From NCBI GenBank assembly GCA_003971905.1, contig RSEE01000152.1, positions 50,660-114,659 of the forward strand: 64,000 nucleotides of DNA, read 5' to 3'. The notes under the pieces were generated by a model. The model made no database searches. It had not been told where the DNA came from and was given only the letters and a program-made list of their open reading frames with translations. Source of the DNA: Moniliella sp. 'wahieum'. Taxonomy: Eukaryota > Basidiomycota > Moniliellomycetes > Moniliellales > Moniliellaceae. This document shows positions 46,761-59,055 of this stretch, piece after piece (positions within the stretch are counted from its first letter, which is position 1; each line of letters opens with the position of its first letter). The translations under genes and the position numbers were made by a program.

Positions 46761-48125
46761 CTGGATGTCCTGGTTGCCCGCGAGTTCCTATTTGTCAGAT
46801 AGGGCAAGGTCCACAGACAGGGTCTCCCCTTCGGAGACGTCGTCTTCGGTGGCAATGTGCGCTCGCGCGGAGCTGTTGCGGTGCCATTTGTTGTTCGAAG
46901 GAACCCCGGTGTGGCCGGACGGCTTTCTCGCAAGAGCACCCCCCTACGGGGAGATGCACCGCAGGAGGACCCCCGCTATGCTGCTGGGATCCCGCGCTGT
47001 CGTGTTTGCCAGCGCCCGAGTTGGCGGTCCGGGGGTGACGGCCCCGGTACGGAATTCTGTACTCTGGGTCCGCTGGGATTCTCTCCACGTCTTGCATTGT
47101 CTCCGCCAGAGTCATGTGCTCTAGGCGGCGACGGTCACCAGGGTCGCGGAGGGCCCCGACGAGGATACGGCGGAATTGCTCGTCCGACATCGGTGTGGTT
47201 GCGCTGATCCGGTTGCGGAGCGTCCCCATTTCAGATAGGAACTCGCTCCCGCTGCGCCGGTTTTGGTAGCAGTGGTGAAAGCGACTGGACAATTCATGAT
47301 ACGTCTTGCAGTCGACCGTACCGTATTTGTTTCGCAGGGCACGGAGCAAGTCAGCTGACGTGTCAACGTTGTCCTGTGCAATAATGGCAGATTGAACGTC
47401 GTTCGGGAGGTGGGACCACAGAAGGTTCTGGAGGCGTAGATCGAGGGACGAGTCGTAGTGTGGTGACGATGGACCGGAGCGAACGATGTCCTTCGCGGCG
47501 GGGTGGATGCGGTCCAGGATGTTGAGGATGGAGGGCTCCCAGAGCACATATTCGGTGGGTCGCGGAAGGCGTCCTTGCGCGTCGCGTTGGTACGCTCGAT
47601 CTCTTTTGACGCGCGTTTCTCAGCGTGGCGAAGCTCGGCCATGTCCTCACTCGCGGATGCAAGGGCCTCACGGGTGTTTTGCGGCTTCGTGAATTCAACG
47701 GCCAATACATATTTCTCCAACGCGAGGGTGAGCGTGTAGATCCAATTTTCCTTTCCGCCCGGTGTTTTCTTGCTCTTCGGTCCATACGCCGCCGTGTGTG
47801 CATCCGTAGCGAACGAGCGGCATGTGGAGCGGAGATTGTCAGCGCTGGTGGGCTTGAACGCGCGGGTGCTTGCGAGGAGGTTGTCTCTGACGTCGGTGAG
47901 GGCCTGTTGCCAGGTCGGGTCGGAGACAGGGGTGGTGGGTTCGTCGTCGATGTCCTGCGCCTCTTCGATGACAGAGACTTCGGGAGGAGGGGTGTTTTCT
48001 TCCAGTTCGGGGCATGGTGGCTGATTTTTCCTTTGTTTTTTTTTTGAATTGGTTGGTGTGTGGTGCCGATGGTGGCGTTGGGGTGGTGGTGGTGACGGTG
48101 GGCGCCGATGGTGGTGCTGAGTATT
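46760..48125 (-). CDS. gag: copia gag
   Basis: The minus-strand frames include a proline- and glutamate-rich N-terminal part (EENTPPPEVSVIEE), a helical segment (WQQALTDVRDNLLASTRAF), and a copia gag core of the UBN2 type. The core contains LQNLLWSHLPNDVQSAII, LLRALRNKYGTVDCKTYHE and MGTLRNRISATTPMSDEQF. A clear CCHC zinc knuckle was not found. Frame changes near 48000, 47560 and 46990 divide it. The start is not fixed. Confidence 0.8.
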
Positions 48126-48163
48126 GATCCTTTGCGCCAGTGGGGTGCTTCAGATTGTAGCTC

Positions 48164-48374
48164 TGTCACAGGCCTAGCTAGCGATGCTGGCGATGGTCGA
48201 TGGAGATGGCATTCAAGAGCTAAGGAGAGCTAGAGCTATGGGCCTTGATAGGCTCCTGGCCTGGAGGCCAGTGGAAACCCGTGGAAGGGTCGGAACTCAC
48301 TGCCCCGGTGCACTGTGTGGATCGGGCCACGTGTCACTGAAGGCCGATGGGCTCTAGACCACTGGTGGTCAACA
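48164..48374 (-). repeat. 5' LTR of the copia element
   Basis: This is the promoter-side LTR for the minus-strand element. On the coding strand it runs TGTTGACCACC ... CTGTGACA. The following bases (GAGCTACAATCTGAAG) should include the primer-binding site, but I cannot match them to a particular tRNA. Confidence 0.95.
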
Positions 48375-49416
48375 ACATTCGGCTCAGCATCCGCCCCAAC
48401 GCATGATGCGCATCGGATTGTCCGCGGTGCTTTGACCAACCTTGCCTTTGACGACGGCTGTGCTTTTTGACGGAGGTGGACTGAGGATCCTGATGACGTG
48501 TGGCATAATGAAACACGCGTGATGCACGATGAGTTGGTTCCATCGCGTTAGAATGTTTTCTTGGCGCAGTGAGGCGCTGCGCGGCCGGAGGCTGAGCGGC
48601 CTCCGCGAAGCTGAAGCTAGCCTGAGGCTTCCCTGAAGCCTGAAAACTGGAACTGTGGAAGACGACGGAATTGGGAAGCTGGAAGCGGCAAGCTTTACTT
48701 TGCTGCGCATGGGGTAATTAAACTCGCAGTGTCGTCGTGCGCCGGCCGGCCGGCCACGGCTCGGGATGAGGTCATTGCGGGGGGAAAACAGGTGCGGTGC
48801 GGCCAGCCACCGCCGCCACACCACGCGCAGGCCCAGTGTCACCGCGCCATTGTCCCATCCCGCACGGGGGCAGTCTGCGCCGCTGGACGGCTCCGGTCGT
48901 CTGTCATCATGTCATATAACTTGCATTGCACTTGCCCAACCACCGCCGTCGCCTCGCACGGCCCCCTGCTCGCCATCGGCATGGCGCAGGCAAAGATGAC
49001 CAGCGAACGTGCCAAGCTCACTCTCACCCATTGCCCTCCCTCCCAGCACGCCCCGCCAGGGCCCATCGCGACACTGCCCAGGTCGTACTCTCTCGGCTGA
49101 TGCGTGCGCTGATGCATATCTCGATCTCCGCCGCACCCACCTGCCCCCTACGCGCCCACAGGCCCCCCCTAGCTAGCCAGCCCACTGCCCAAAGCGCAGA
49201 TGAGAACCCCCTCAGCGGGGTGGGAAGAACAGCAGGGCTGAGCAACGCGCACACAGCCCCCCTCCCTCCTTCTTCCTCGCCTCTCCTTGCCACGACGAGC
49301 ATATATAAAACGGTGGCACTCTCTCCGTCACAGAATGATACTTTCCACCCCCCCAGCCTCAGCCCTGTTCCGTCGCCACTTTTCTACCACCGCCCTTCCA
49401 CCCGACCTCTGCCACC
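48375..49416. promoter_or_regulatory. upstream region of the secreted-protein gene
   Basis: No gene is supported. A TATA box (ATATATAAAA) lies at 49301-49310, about 110 bases before the start codon, followed by a C-rich leader. A CCGGCC repeat lies at 48741-48756. Confidence 0.6.
49301..49310 (+). promoter_or_regulatory. TATA box of the secreted-protein gene
   Basis: ATATATAAAA stands 107 bases upstream of ATG 49417. It suggests strong, regulated expression of the secreted protein. Confidence 0.6.
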
Positions 49417-50425
49417 ATGTTCTCCAAGACCTTTCTAAGCGCGCTTGTTGCGTCCGCCTTGGTCGCTGGCCAGGTGGCCGCGTTGCCACAAGCTGGGTCC
49501 GGCTCGGACTCGTCGTTCTCGAGCGCCACGAGCACCGCCTCGGTTTCGTCCGCGTCGTCTCCTTCCGCGTCCAGCTCGAGTGCCTACGGTTCGTCGTCCA
49601 GTGGTCGGTCTTCCAGCGCATCCTTCAGCGGTTCGGCCAGCGCGACGTCCTCGGGTCTCGGCCCGCTGCCCACGGGCCGGCCCGGGAACTCTTCCACCGG
49701 CACCGCGATTAACGTTACTGCCCTCACCACCACGGAGACCAACCAGACTGGCTTTGAGTGCTGGTCGATTTCGGAAGATGTCAATGTGACTTCGAGCGCG
49801 GCCGGGGTGGCGGTTCTGTATGGGTTTGAACCGACGGGCAATGTGACCTTCTCTCTCTTCTCGCCGGGCTACGATGCAGGTCACGTCAATGCGTCTACGT
49901 CTTAGTATGTTTCTCCCTTGCTTGAATTGCCTTCGGCTGTGTTCATCGCGGAAGGGCCGTGCTAACCTACGTTGCTTGTGCATTTCTTTTCATTTCTCAG
50001 CTGGGCGTACATCACCTCGGTCTGGCTCAGTTCTCTCTCGACGCTTCCAACGCCACCTCGTCCAACGGCACCAACGCCACCCTGCCTGTGGCCAATGCCA
50101 CTTTGTCCGAAGCCGAGGTTGCCTTTGTCTCCCCGGCGCGTTTGGTCTCGTGCTGATCGACGCCAACGCAACCGCACCCGTCTCGTTCAACCTCTCCTTC
50201 CCGGGCCCGAGCCAAACCACGTTCCTGTCCACGGGCGTTACCGGTACCCCCAACCACACCGTCCTCCCACGGGGCAGTGCAATGCGACGAGCCAGCTGGC
50301 GGCGCTGGCGTGAGCTGGCACGTGAAGCACGCCCATCAGCGGGAGCTGAGCATACGATGGATAGCATCCGTCCACGGTGTGGTGGTGGAGCGAGTGCGAT
50401 TCTGCGGGCAGCATTTTTTCCTTAA
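49417..50425 (+). CDS. secreted Ser-rich glycoprotein, uncharacterised
   Basis: The ATG at 49417 has a perfect context (GCCACCATG). Residues 1-22 form a signal peptide (FLSALVASALVAGQVAA) with likely cleavage after Ala. A ~70-residue Ser/Ala-rich stretch, probably O-mannosylated, leads to a folded part with many N-glycosylation sequons (NSS, NVT, NQT, NAT). That part includes GFECWSISEDVNVTSSAAGV and VTFSLFSPGYDAGHVNAS. An intron lies at 49905-50000 (96 nt, GTATGT...CTCAG, branch-like CTAAC). The second exon continues AQFSLDASNATSSNGTNA, FGLVLIDANAT and VSFNLSFPGPSQT in shifted frames. The C-terminus is uncertain and I see no clear GPI signal. It looks like a cell-wall or extracellular protein; the family is unknown. 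Confidence 0.65.
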
Positions 50426-51584
50426 ATTCCCTGGATCCTTCTCATAACCCACATGATCGGCCATCCCGATTGTGTGGTGCGATTAGCTGTTTGCGTGAGC
50501 TCGGCCGCGTTGCCGTCGTAGGGAATGCGGGGAACGCGAACGAGCGTCCATACTATGGCTTCAACCTCTTTCTTCCCATGCATCTTTTATCCCAACGTGA
50601 GTACTATTGTTGAGAAAACAAATCAATTCTTCTTCTTTTCAAACCTCCTCTATAGCTATCCCGGATGAGATGGCCATCCTTCCTTCGGGGCGTGGTTGCC
50701 GGGCCCGTAAAAGCCGTCGTAAGCGAGGAGATCGCAGACTGCTACAACGGTTATTGTACATGCTCATGGATGAGAGATGTCAACTGCTTTTTGCATGGAA
50801 GGAGTGGCCACTACAAGGGCCTTAATGTGGGCTAACTTTTTGGTTTCGGGATGAGAGCACAGTGAGGTGGGCGGGCGGGGGGGGACTAGGAGAGGGAAAT
50901 GAAGGACTGGGAAAACCGTGCATGCAGCAGGAGGTACAACAAAGTGAAGGTGCGAGACAAGGGCCAGAGAAGACAGTTGAAACTATGCAAAGAGCGAGTA
51001 GAAGAGCCGACCGAACCACTCAGCCTCGTTGGCTCGGCCGCAGAGAGAAGGAAGGAAGACGAAATGCGCGGGAGAACACCGTTACCTGAACCTAGCCCCA
51101 TTGGGGGACCCCCAACAGCAAGGGAAGAGAGAGGAAAAGAAGTGTTTTTGTCTCTGGCGTCATATATCATAGGAGTGGGGGGGGGGGGGGGGACTTTTGA
51201 GGCCAGACGAATGCAACCTTTGGAAACTGAGAGAGGATGGGAAAGAAGATGACCAAGATGACGGACTATTGTGATTGGGCACACCGGCCACAGCGCCTAA
51301 CTAACCACATCCACATTTAGGGGCTGGACGAAGTAGGACGCCAGAGGGGCAGAGTTGCACGAGGCAGCCTTAGAGCAAGGGGGACCCTGGCTGAGGACCC
51401 CGGCAGCTCATTGGAGTAGTGGGAAAAGGTAGGGGAAAGAACAGTCACCGGTGCTCCCAGAGGGGCGGGCCAAGCCGGAGGTTAGCTCAGGCGGGTAAAG
51501 AAGGAGCGCCAGGAATCCCAGTTGCCACCAAACGGCATCTGGGACCAAAATGGCTGCCACACTGTCCTCTTGTCGCCTTGGCCA
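50426..51584. other. intergenic, no supported gene
   Basis: This gap lies between the 3' ends of the secreted-protein gene and the Zn2Cys6 gene. It holds a run of 16 G at 51178-51193 and purine-rich stretches. No domain-like frame was seen. Confidence 0.5.
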
Positions 51585-54500
51585 TCATGTCCAGCTCAGC
51601 ATGTGGCTGGGCAAGAGGAGGCGGAGTTGGACGAGCGGGTTGGCCAGGGGAGGGGGCTGGTTCCCCTCCGAGGCGCTGGTCTCCCTTCCTGGGTCGCACA
51701 GGGACGACACAGCCGACGCGCGGACAGGGGTTGGAGGGTTGGGCGCCGTAGAGGGCGGTGCAGGGGCTGTGGGAGCAGGATGAGGGACCGAAAGCGTTTC
51801 TGCCATATCCACCTCCGCCGCCACGTCGGACAAGGAGTGGAGGATGCGAACCAGTTTGCCTGCCAAAGGATGAGACAGTTCCATCTCCTGTAGCGAAGCC
51901 AAGCAACGTGCCATCAGGGCCCGGCAACGAGCTGCCGTATCGGAGGCCTGTTTCATCTGAACAGGGTCAACTGTTGGCATGGTCGCCGACGTAGTGCCGC
52001 TTGCTCCCGACACTGCATCTGCTTGGCTCGGTCGGAACGAGGAGGCACCCGAGCTCAGGTGGGGCTCAAGGAGCAGACGATGGTACCGGCCTCAAACAGC
52101 ATGTAGACCCAGACGCTGGCTAGCTTGCGCGGCGGGTACAGGGCCTTGTACGCATCTGCAATGTCCAGAATTTCCGCCGCCGCTTGGATGCTCACCTGCG
52201 CCGCATGGGAGAGGGGGAGGAAAAATGTTGGCCGACAGGTGGGGTTGGCAACCGTCTTTGGATCGACAGCATTGTGGCTCGGCGAGGATGATGGGGCAGC
52301 AGGACGGGGAGGTGCAGTTGGCCGGATGGTCTGCCGATGCTGCTCTACCAGGAGACTGGTAATGCTCACCTTCAGTCCCGGTCGGGTTGGCGTAGTTGGC
52401 ACAGCGGGTGAGACTCGGGATGCCACCTCATCGGACCTGCCCATCGTACCGTGAGGGGCGGGCTGGGTATGGTTTGGGCCGGGGGACGAGCCATTGCTCG
52501 TGGGTCCTTTGTGGACCGCAGCGCGTCTTGACCAGGCCGTTCAGCCGCGACGGGGGGCGCGAATCCATATTTGCGCAGCGTTTCAAGGTCAAAGTGGAGT
52601 AGGTGGGGCTGGACAATGAAAAGGCGGTGGAGGAGGAGGATGTTGAGGTGGGTCCAAGCGCGCACGCTAAGGAAACTGGGGGGTGCACCGGCATGTCGGG
52701 GAGGCATGACGAACAGCTCGGGAGGCCGTAGGGGATTGGCATCGGGCGCCGGCGGCTGGGCATAGGTCAATGGCATCCGTTCTGTGCGGATCGATGGGGG
52801 CATGTTCTCAGACAGTTGGGTGAGCATACGCATGATGCGCAGATAGCTTTCCCTCAGCCGCTGTTGTAGATCAGCTCGCCCGGCGCCGTCGCCTCCCTCG
52901 CCTGCATCCCACAAGGCCAAAGAATCGGATAGCCAGCGGGAACCCGCCTCCCCATCCTGGTCTGTGTCCATCGGACTCTGCTCAGCTGATCCCCTGAATA
53001 TGCCAAGGGATGTAGTGTCTCTGGGCGGGGTCCACACAGACCCAGGTGAGGTGGGCTGCAGGGTTGGTATGTAGAGAAGATCGAGGATGTGCTCGGTGAT
53101 GACACAAAGTTGCGAGACGACAGAGAAGGACACATCGATCCGAGCAGGCACGCCCTTGAGTTCAGGGATCACCGTGGGCAGAACAAACATGACACTACTT
53201 TTTGTGAGCCACGGTTGGGTGACGTCCAAGCCAGTGGGGGCAGGGAGGTCGACATCCACCTGAGCGCGGCGGATCATACAAGGGCGCTCCGTGAAGACCG
53301 AGATGAACTTGTCACTGGGGACAAAAAGAAACGCAGGTCAATACGGCTCTGGTGGCCAAGGTAGGTAGACTGGTAGGAAGGCCGGCCGCAGCCAGTCATA
53401 CAGTACAAACGAGCACCAAAAGACCCGACGCCGGACCAGGATGATTTCCTCCAGCGTATAGGCGCCTGCAGCAGCGTACATGGCCCGTTCTTCTTGCGCG
53501 TAAGCTTGTTCCTCCAAGGTAATAGCGTCGGTCACCATGCTTGGTACCAAGCGATTGGGTCGGTCCAAGGTTGATGCGATCCTCGGTCGGTGAGGCGCAC
53601 CATCCGTTCCATTTCCATTTCGCCTTGCTTTCGATGAAGATTCATATCGAGCACAAGGCGACACACGAGGCCAGTGGACTGCCACCCTTGGTGGATGCGC
53701 CCTGCCGAGTAGTCCGTCATGGCCAGTAAGAAGAGGGCTTGGGCAACCCAGATGGCACGGATGTGGGCATAGGACATGAGTGCGATTCGGCACTTGTCCA
53801 CTAACCGGTCCAAATCTTCCTCCGTCACAATGTCTCCCGGTTGCACAGGTATGCCTGCCACAGGGTCGACTCCTTTGGGCGAGCTGTTTTGTGTGAGGGT
53901 ATTGGCGGCCGCACAACATAACAACTGAAAGAGCAACGGAATGGACTCCTTGAGTGAAGCGATGTAGGAAGAGAGGGTTTGATGGCGGGCAGACGCAGGG
54001 GCAGGAACTGCCCGGGCGGATGCAGGATCGGGTTCGACACCCAGGCTAGGAGCAAAGAGAACGTTGGGAGCCAGCAGAGGCCAGTGGTCGTGGATAAAGG
54101 CGATATAGATCTCAATCAGACGCGATTCGAGTGGGGTGATGACTTTGGGGTCTTGCCTAGGGCCCTCTTCCACCACCGCCAAGGGGGGAGGATTGAGGCC
54201 AAAACGACCAAAGGAATTGGGTGATGGCTCAGGCGCAGCCGGGGTAGGTCGGCCGGGTTGGCTGGTGGGGGGAGGCGGCAGGGAAGATCCGCGCATTTCT
54301 GCTACGGGCGGTAACCTAGGATGTGGCCGAGGTACCGGGGGAGAAGGGGCATCCTTAGGGGCGGGAGCAGGCACTGGGGGAGAAGGGGTTTCGATAGGAG
54401 CGGAAGCAGGCACCGGGGCGGAAGCAGGCGCCGGGGCGGCAGCGGTACAGCGGCGCTTGCGTGCGTGGCCACGGGTGGGCGCGCTGGCCTTGTCTGCGAA

Positions 54501-54979
54501 AGACGGATCAGGTCCACTGGAGCGTTTACTGGCCTGGGCATCCTCACGCATTTTTCGCTGGGCCGCCCAATAGCCCTTGGGGGGGCCGCGCTTTTTGGGA
54601 TGGGGGTTAAACTGGCACCGGTCGCCACATCCAATGCTGCTGCAGCCGGAGCAGGGCTTGTTGCCGTCGCATTTTATCTTCTTGTAGGCGCAGCGCGTGC
54701 ATGCGTTCAGGACGCGCCGCTTCTTCTTAGTGTCGGTGTCGGTGTTGGTGTTGGTGTTGGTGTTTGGACCAGTGCCAGTGCCAGTGCCAGATGCAGAGGC
54801 AGCCGGGACGAGAACAGACCGATCAGCATCCACACCGTGCTGCTGCCGGCGTGGCTCGGACGAGAGCAAAGATGGCGGGCATGGGCGGGGGCATGGGCGG
54901 GGGGACAAGGGTGGGGGACAAGGGGTGGGCGCAGACGACGCACTGGCCGGGGGGGGTGAGGAGGGGAGTGGTGAGGCAT
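51585..54979 (-). CDS. Zn(2)-Cys(6) fungal transcription factor with MHR domain
   Basis: The N-terminal zinc cluster reads CTRCAYKKIKCDGNKPCSGC then C-x8-C (54600-54700), which binds two zincs and contacts CGG-type DNA sites. It is preceded by a Thr-Asn repeat and KKKRR. A Pro/Ala-rich linker follows. The fungal-specific middle homology region starts near 54150 with ESRLIEIYIAFIHDHWPLL, then LFQLLCCAAANTLTQN, AQALFLLAMTDYSAGR, GLVCRLVLDMNLHRK and VRRRVFWCSFVLYDWL. A second long frame (53277-52372) and two shorter ones carry the rest, including PPSFLSVRAWTHLNILLLHR and AEILDIADAYKALYPPRKLASVW. The C-terminus is near 51585. The first exon's frame runs 458 codons without a break. The likely start is ATG 54979, with one frame change before the zinc cluster. 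Target genes cannot be inferred. Confidence 0.9.
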
Positions 54980-56532
54980 AGGGCAGGTGGTGGTGACTTG
55001 GGTTTATGGGTTAAGGTTGCGATGGACAGCGGACAGAGATGCTTTCATCTTTCAACTTTCGGTCTTTCTTCGGTCTGAGCGGCCTCCTGGCCGATGCACC
55101 GCAGCAGCTGGTAGCAGCAGCAGCACCGATCGCCCGCCATCTGGGTCACCCATCGGGCTTTACGAAGTTTCAGCTCCACGCTGCACGATTAGATAGGCTT
55201 TGAAATTTGACATGTCACTAGTGCCACTTGAATATGATCACCAGCTGCCCTGCCGTGCGCAGGCGCAGCAGGGGCCCTGCATGGCGCCCCAATCGCCCGT
55301 CTGTGGGCGTGTCCCAGCTCCAGCGCCAGTCACGCGTGTCACATAGTGTCACATCCTGTCACATACAGGCCGCAGCTCCCCCCAGCCGCCACTCCATTCA
55401 TTAATCGAACCATTAATCATGCACGGTGTCTGATGACATGGATGACACACGAGGAAGTGCTATCGGATGACTACCCATCTTCATCACAGAGCATGGCTGC
55501 ACAACTAATTTTGAAGCTTTTGAAGCTAGTTTTCCCGAGCGCCTTTTTGGAAGCTTGAGCTTGAGCACTGGAGGGGCAAAGGAACGCTGCGTCTACACCA
55601 GAAGTATATCGTACTGGACCCCGCGCGGGTTGGGACGCCCCTGGGGCTGCCGCCCGCCCCTACTCTTCGTCTCTATTTCGGAAACCATATGTAGCTGTGG
55701 TCGATCTAGACCCTATTGCACCTGCTTCGCCCTCAGGCTGAAGACTGGGAGCCTCAGTACTGAGCTGAACACGCACAATGTCAGACTTTGCCCGAGGGAA
55801 AACCCACGCCGACGTTGTCGGCGCTCACCGTGACTTCCCCCCACACATTGGGTATTGTATAGTGCACCCGCGCGCCAATGAGGCCTAGTAGGGAATGCTG
55901 ACCCGCCCCGGGCCCCTATCCCATTTTCGTCGCTGTGGTCTCTGGTCCTAAAATGAGATAGTCGGGCTCTCTCGTCCGCATCGGTGCGACCGCCAGTGCT
56001 TCTATTTTTGATTTGGAGGAAAGAGACATATGTGGAGGGGGAGTTGCTGCTCATCACGTCCAAGCAGATCTGCCTTTCGTCCACAGGTTGGCGTTCCCAT
56101 CGCCCTCGCGGGCACCTTCCTCACCTACCGACGGACATTCTCAGCAACAAGTCGCCATACTGATGGGACAGGTCCTAAGCAGCACTTATTGGACTCTCTT
56201 CTCTCGTCAAGGATCGCAATGAGATCCGTATAGGTAATACTGGGCATTGAACTTCTCGACGGAAATGGATGCCCCGTCGAGAGGATACAGACGACCAAGA
56301 GCTGGTTTCACCGTGGATTGAAGCTGGACTAAGACGACAGCTGGTAAGCTAGGAAATGCCTGGGTCTCAAACATAGATTGACGCAAGGATGATGGTACAA
56401 CGAAAAGGACAAAAGTGGGAGGCAACTTAATGCTCCAAAGCGCGACTGGGCTCAAAGGAACATGGCGGGCATCATGCATCATGAGAACGATAGTAAGCTC
56501 GTACATCATCATTGATTATATCAATGGTCGAA
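54980..56532. other. intergenic, no supported gene
   Basis: Upstream region of the Zn2Cys6 gene and 3' flank of the PX-associated gene. It contains GTCACAT repeats at 55335-55368, an AAGCTT-rich stretch at 55512-55562 and a GCATCATGCATCATG motif near 56467. No gene is evident. Confidence 0.5.
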
Positions 56533-59048
56533 TCAAATATAGGAAGGCATTCCCTCTTTTAAAGAGCTTAGAAAGGCGGGCAACAGAGTGCGGGTATATA
56601 GCAGGGCAGGTGGGGGAGCAATCGTGTGGATCGGTGTGTAGTGCACCTGCACGCGATCAGGCCCTTCAGCGAGAAGATGCTGCCCACACGGATCAAACGA
56701 ATCGAACCAGTGGCGAGGATCCGTCTTCGACTCGGTACCCCGGGCAGGCGAAACGCAAAGCCCCGAAAACGGCGTCATTGGTGCCACATCCGCATCGTTT
56801 TGGCTTTGAGTCATCAAACGAGTCACCATCCCATCCACGTTGCGTACCAGCGCATCCATCCAGTGGGGACAAGCCTCCCTTCCTAGCCCTGCAGGTGGAT
56901 GAGTATCCGGGTGGGCAAGGATGAACCCCCTACGGACAATCAGCTCGGATCGAACATGGTCCCAAACACTCCAGTTGACCAGCGCGTCCAACTCTTGCAT
57001 CACCCCGGCTCGCATCGTTGGCTCCAGTGTGTTGAGAAGTCCGTCACAGTTGACCTCAATTTTAGTTTTGCCCTTCTCCGAGCTCACATGAGGCGAAGAA
57101 CCCGAAGACGGAGAGTGCAGACCGTCCGTTTCAGAGGTAGCCATGAAGGCACATCCGCGCTCACACCAAGCCAAAATGGGATCGGCCACCTCGGGGATGC
57201 AGCTGAGCTCATGGAGTAATGTCCACAAATTTTGCTCATGACGAGCAATCAACGCCGACCAAATCTCGCGGGTCGAATCCCCTCGCTCCCGTGTGGCGAT
57301 CAAATCCTCGAGAAACATTTGAACGTCCCCCAGCCGGTCCGCAAGATGGGCTCGTTTCGCTGCCAAGGCACAGACGGGAAGTAATGCGTTGAGCAAGTCT
57401 TTGATCAGCCCGGGTACAAGCCCTGACTTCATGGCGTCATTGGCGTTCTGCAAGTCACGAGCGTAGAATACCTCCCGAAGTAACAACTTGAGCCGAGCAA
57501 AGGCCAGTGCATCCTGCTCCCTCCTCCTTGGTCAAGGGACGAAGCGGCTCGCCGCCTACAGTTCCTGCTCTTTGAAAATCCTTGGCAGCCGCCGCTTTGA
57601 CCTGATCGCTCGCAACGGGGTTAGCGGCATTCAGGTGACCAACATATTGGGATCGGGCAAAGGACGCTTGCATCCGCCATACATGGGCCTCCTCGTCCGC
57701 CTGCTCTGCTCCATTTCGTAGCCCACGGAGCAGAATGACTGTCAAAATGTCGATCCCTTCGCTGCGGGCCTTCGCCACGACAGCCTCTCGCTCAGCGGGT
57801 GAGACAGTGTGAACATATGCCTTGACAAGCTTCGCGTAGGACTCGTATTTTTCAGGGATGCTGTTGGCGACGGGTGCGACTCGGGTGGTTTCGAACAGCT
57901 TGTGCTCCCGAGCAAAGTTGTTGCGCACAATGCGCTGGATCACACTCTGTGTCCCGGCAGGCCGAGCTAACAGGAGCGAGATCAATCCCTGCACGATCCC
58001 CACAGCCGAGGGGGAGCGCAGTACCTGGCGAACCGCCCAAAACGGAAAGCTCGCTACTCCATTTTTGAGGGAGCGGAACATGAGATCACTCTCGGGTTCG
58101 AACATGAGCAACTGAAGCAACAGGTTGGCAAGGCCTTCGCGCACGACACGAATCACGTTCTGTTTGCTGGGGGGCAAATCACGGATCAGGGGCGTGGCAA
58201 GCGAGGCCCAAGCATGTCGCATCCCCCGGGCTCCTCGATGCATTCTACCCAAAACGCTCGCCAGTCCCATGCTTGCTGTCGTGCATGCTGACCTGCGCGG
58301 TGCCAGATCTGTCCTTGGGGCCCCGATTCCAAAGGGAAGAGGTGGTCGATCCGGGCTCGAAGAGAAGGGGGGATTTGAGCGGGGCGGGCCAAGCCACGTT
58401 TGATGCGAGCTCTCCAAGGTGTGCTGGACTCAAACTGGCCCTCCCCCTCTTGCTCACCTCCCACCTCGTCCGCAATACCAACACCACGGGAAAAGAAATG
58501 GGATCCAAGATCAGCTGCCATGAGGAGGCGGTAGCGAAGCAGAGTCATCATTCCTCGCTCCAGTGGCGATGACATTTGGCGGATGGCCAGGTCGTCAGCA
58601 AGGGCCTGGATGCGCATCCGCCAGAATCGGTCGGGGAGCGAATCGAGAAAGGGGAAACCTTGAGGGACGCGTGGAAGATAAATCGAAAGATGATGGGCTC
58701 GGGACCAGGATGACGCTGGCCGTCCATGAGAGTGCGTGTGGGCGTTGGGTTCTTGCTCCTCCTGATGTCCCCATTCGGCGCAGGGGTGCAGACGGGGGCG
58801 GGGGCAAAGGGCGGTCCGTAGAGGGCGAGCTGGCCAGGACGCATGAGGTCGTCCAGCTCGCGGCCAAGTTGAAGCGAGACGAGGGAGCTGACGAGGTAGT
58901 GGCGCTGCTCGGGGGACAGCGCGGGGGAGGCGGCGGGCGGAGGGGGCACGAGTGAAGGGCGTTGGACAGGGGGGCATCATCGGCGATGGTGCAGTGTCCG
59001 CTGCGGCGCTGGCGGCGGGGAGGGCATACGCGACGGCACCCATCGTGC
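56533..59048 (-). CDS. PX-associated (PXB) / DUF3818 protein, Ypr097w-like
   Basis: The protein opens near 58930 with LSPEQRHYLVSSLVSLQLGR followed by ELDDLMRPGQLALYGPPF, the signature of the fungal PX-associated (PXB) domain. Further blocks are PFLDSLPDRFWRMRIQALAD near 58640, SSPLERGMMTLLRYRLLM, and then a DUF3818-type helical region. This includes QNVIRVVREGLANLLLQLLM, FEPESDLMFRSLKNGVASF, IVQGLISLLLARPAGTQSVI and REAVVAKARSEGIDILTVIL. The C-terminal half (57486-56533) has DALVNWSVWDHVRSELIV and PALLYTRTLLPAFLSSL. Such proteins bind phosphoinositides or lipids at membranes; yeast Ypr097w also has a PX domain between the two parts. I see no PX core (no RRYSEF-like motif) in this copy, though frame breaks could hide it. 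The start is uncertain; ATG 59048 (MGAVAYALPAASAAAD) is one option. Confidence 0.65.
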
Positions 59049-59055
59049 GCAGGAC

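Larger units (their letters stand above)
43125..48374 (-). mobile_element. complete Ty1/copia LTR retrotransposon
   Basis: Two direct LTRs of about 210 bases (43125-43333 and 48164-48374) flank a minus-strand gag-pol region. Domain order is gag, protease, integrase, reverse transcriptase, RNase H, which defines Ty1/copia. On the coding strand each LTR starts TGTTG and ends GACA. A purine tract (AGCGGGGG) lies just before the 3' LTR. The LTRs differ only by two one-base length changes (G/GG and CC/CCC), with no substitutions, so the insertion is recent. No 5-base target duplication is evident (CCGGG before, ACATT after). Gag and parts of pol show frame changes like those in host genes. Confidence 0.97.

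Noticed and set aside
51479..51560. A tRNA-like A box (TAGCTCAGGCGG)
   Set aside because: No B box (GGTTCGANNCC) follows at the right distance and the stretch does not fold into a cloverleaf by eye.
57265..57285. A B-box-like GGGTCGAATCCC
   Set aside because: It is inside the minus-strand coding frame of the PX-associated gene (residues STREIWSALIA) and lacks an A box upstream.
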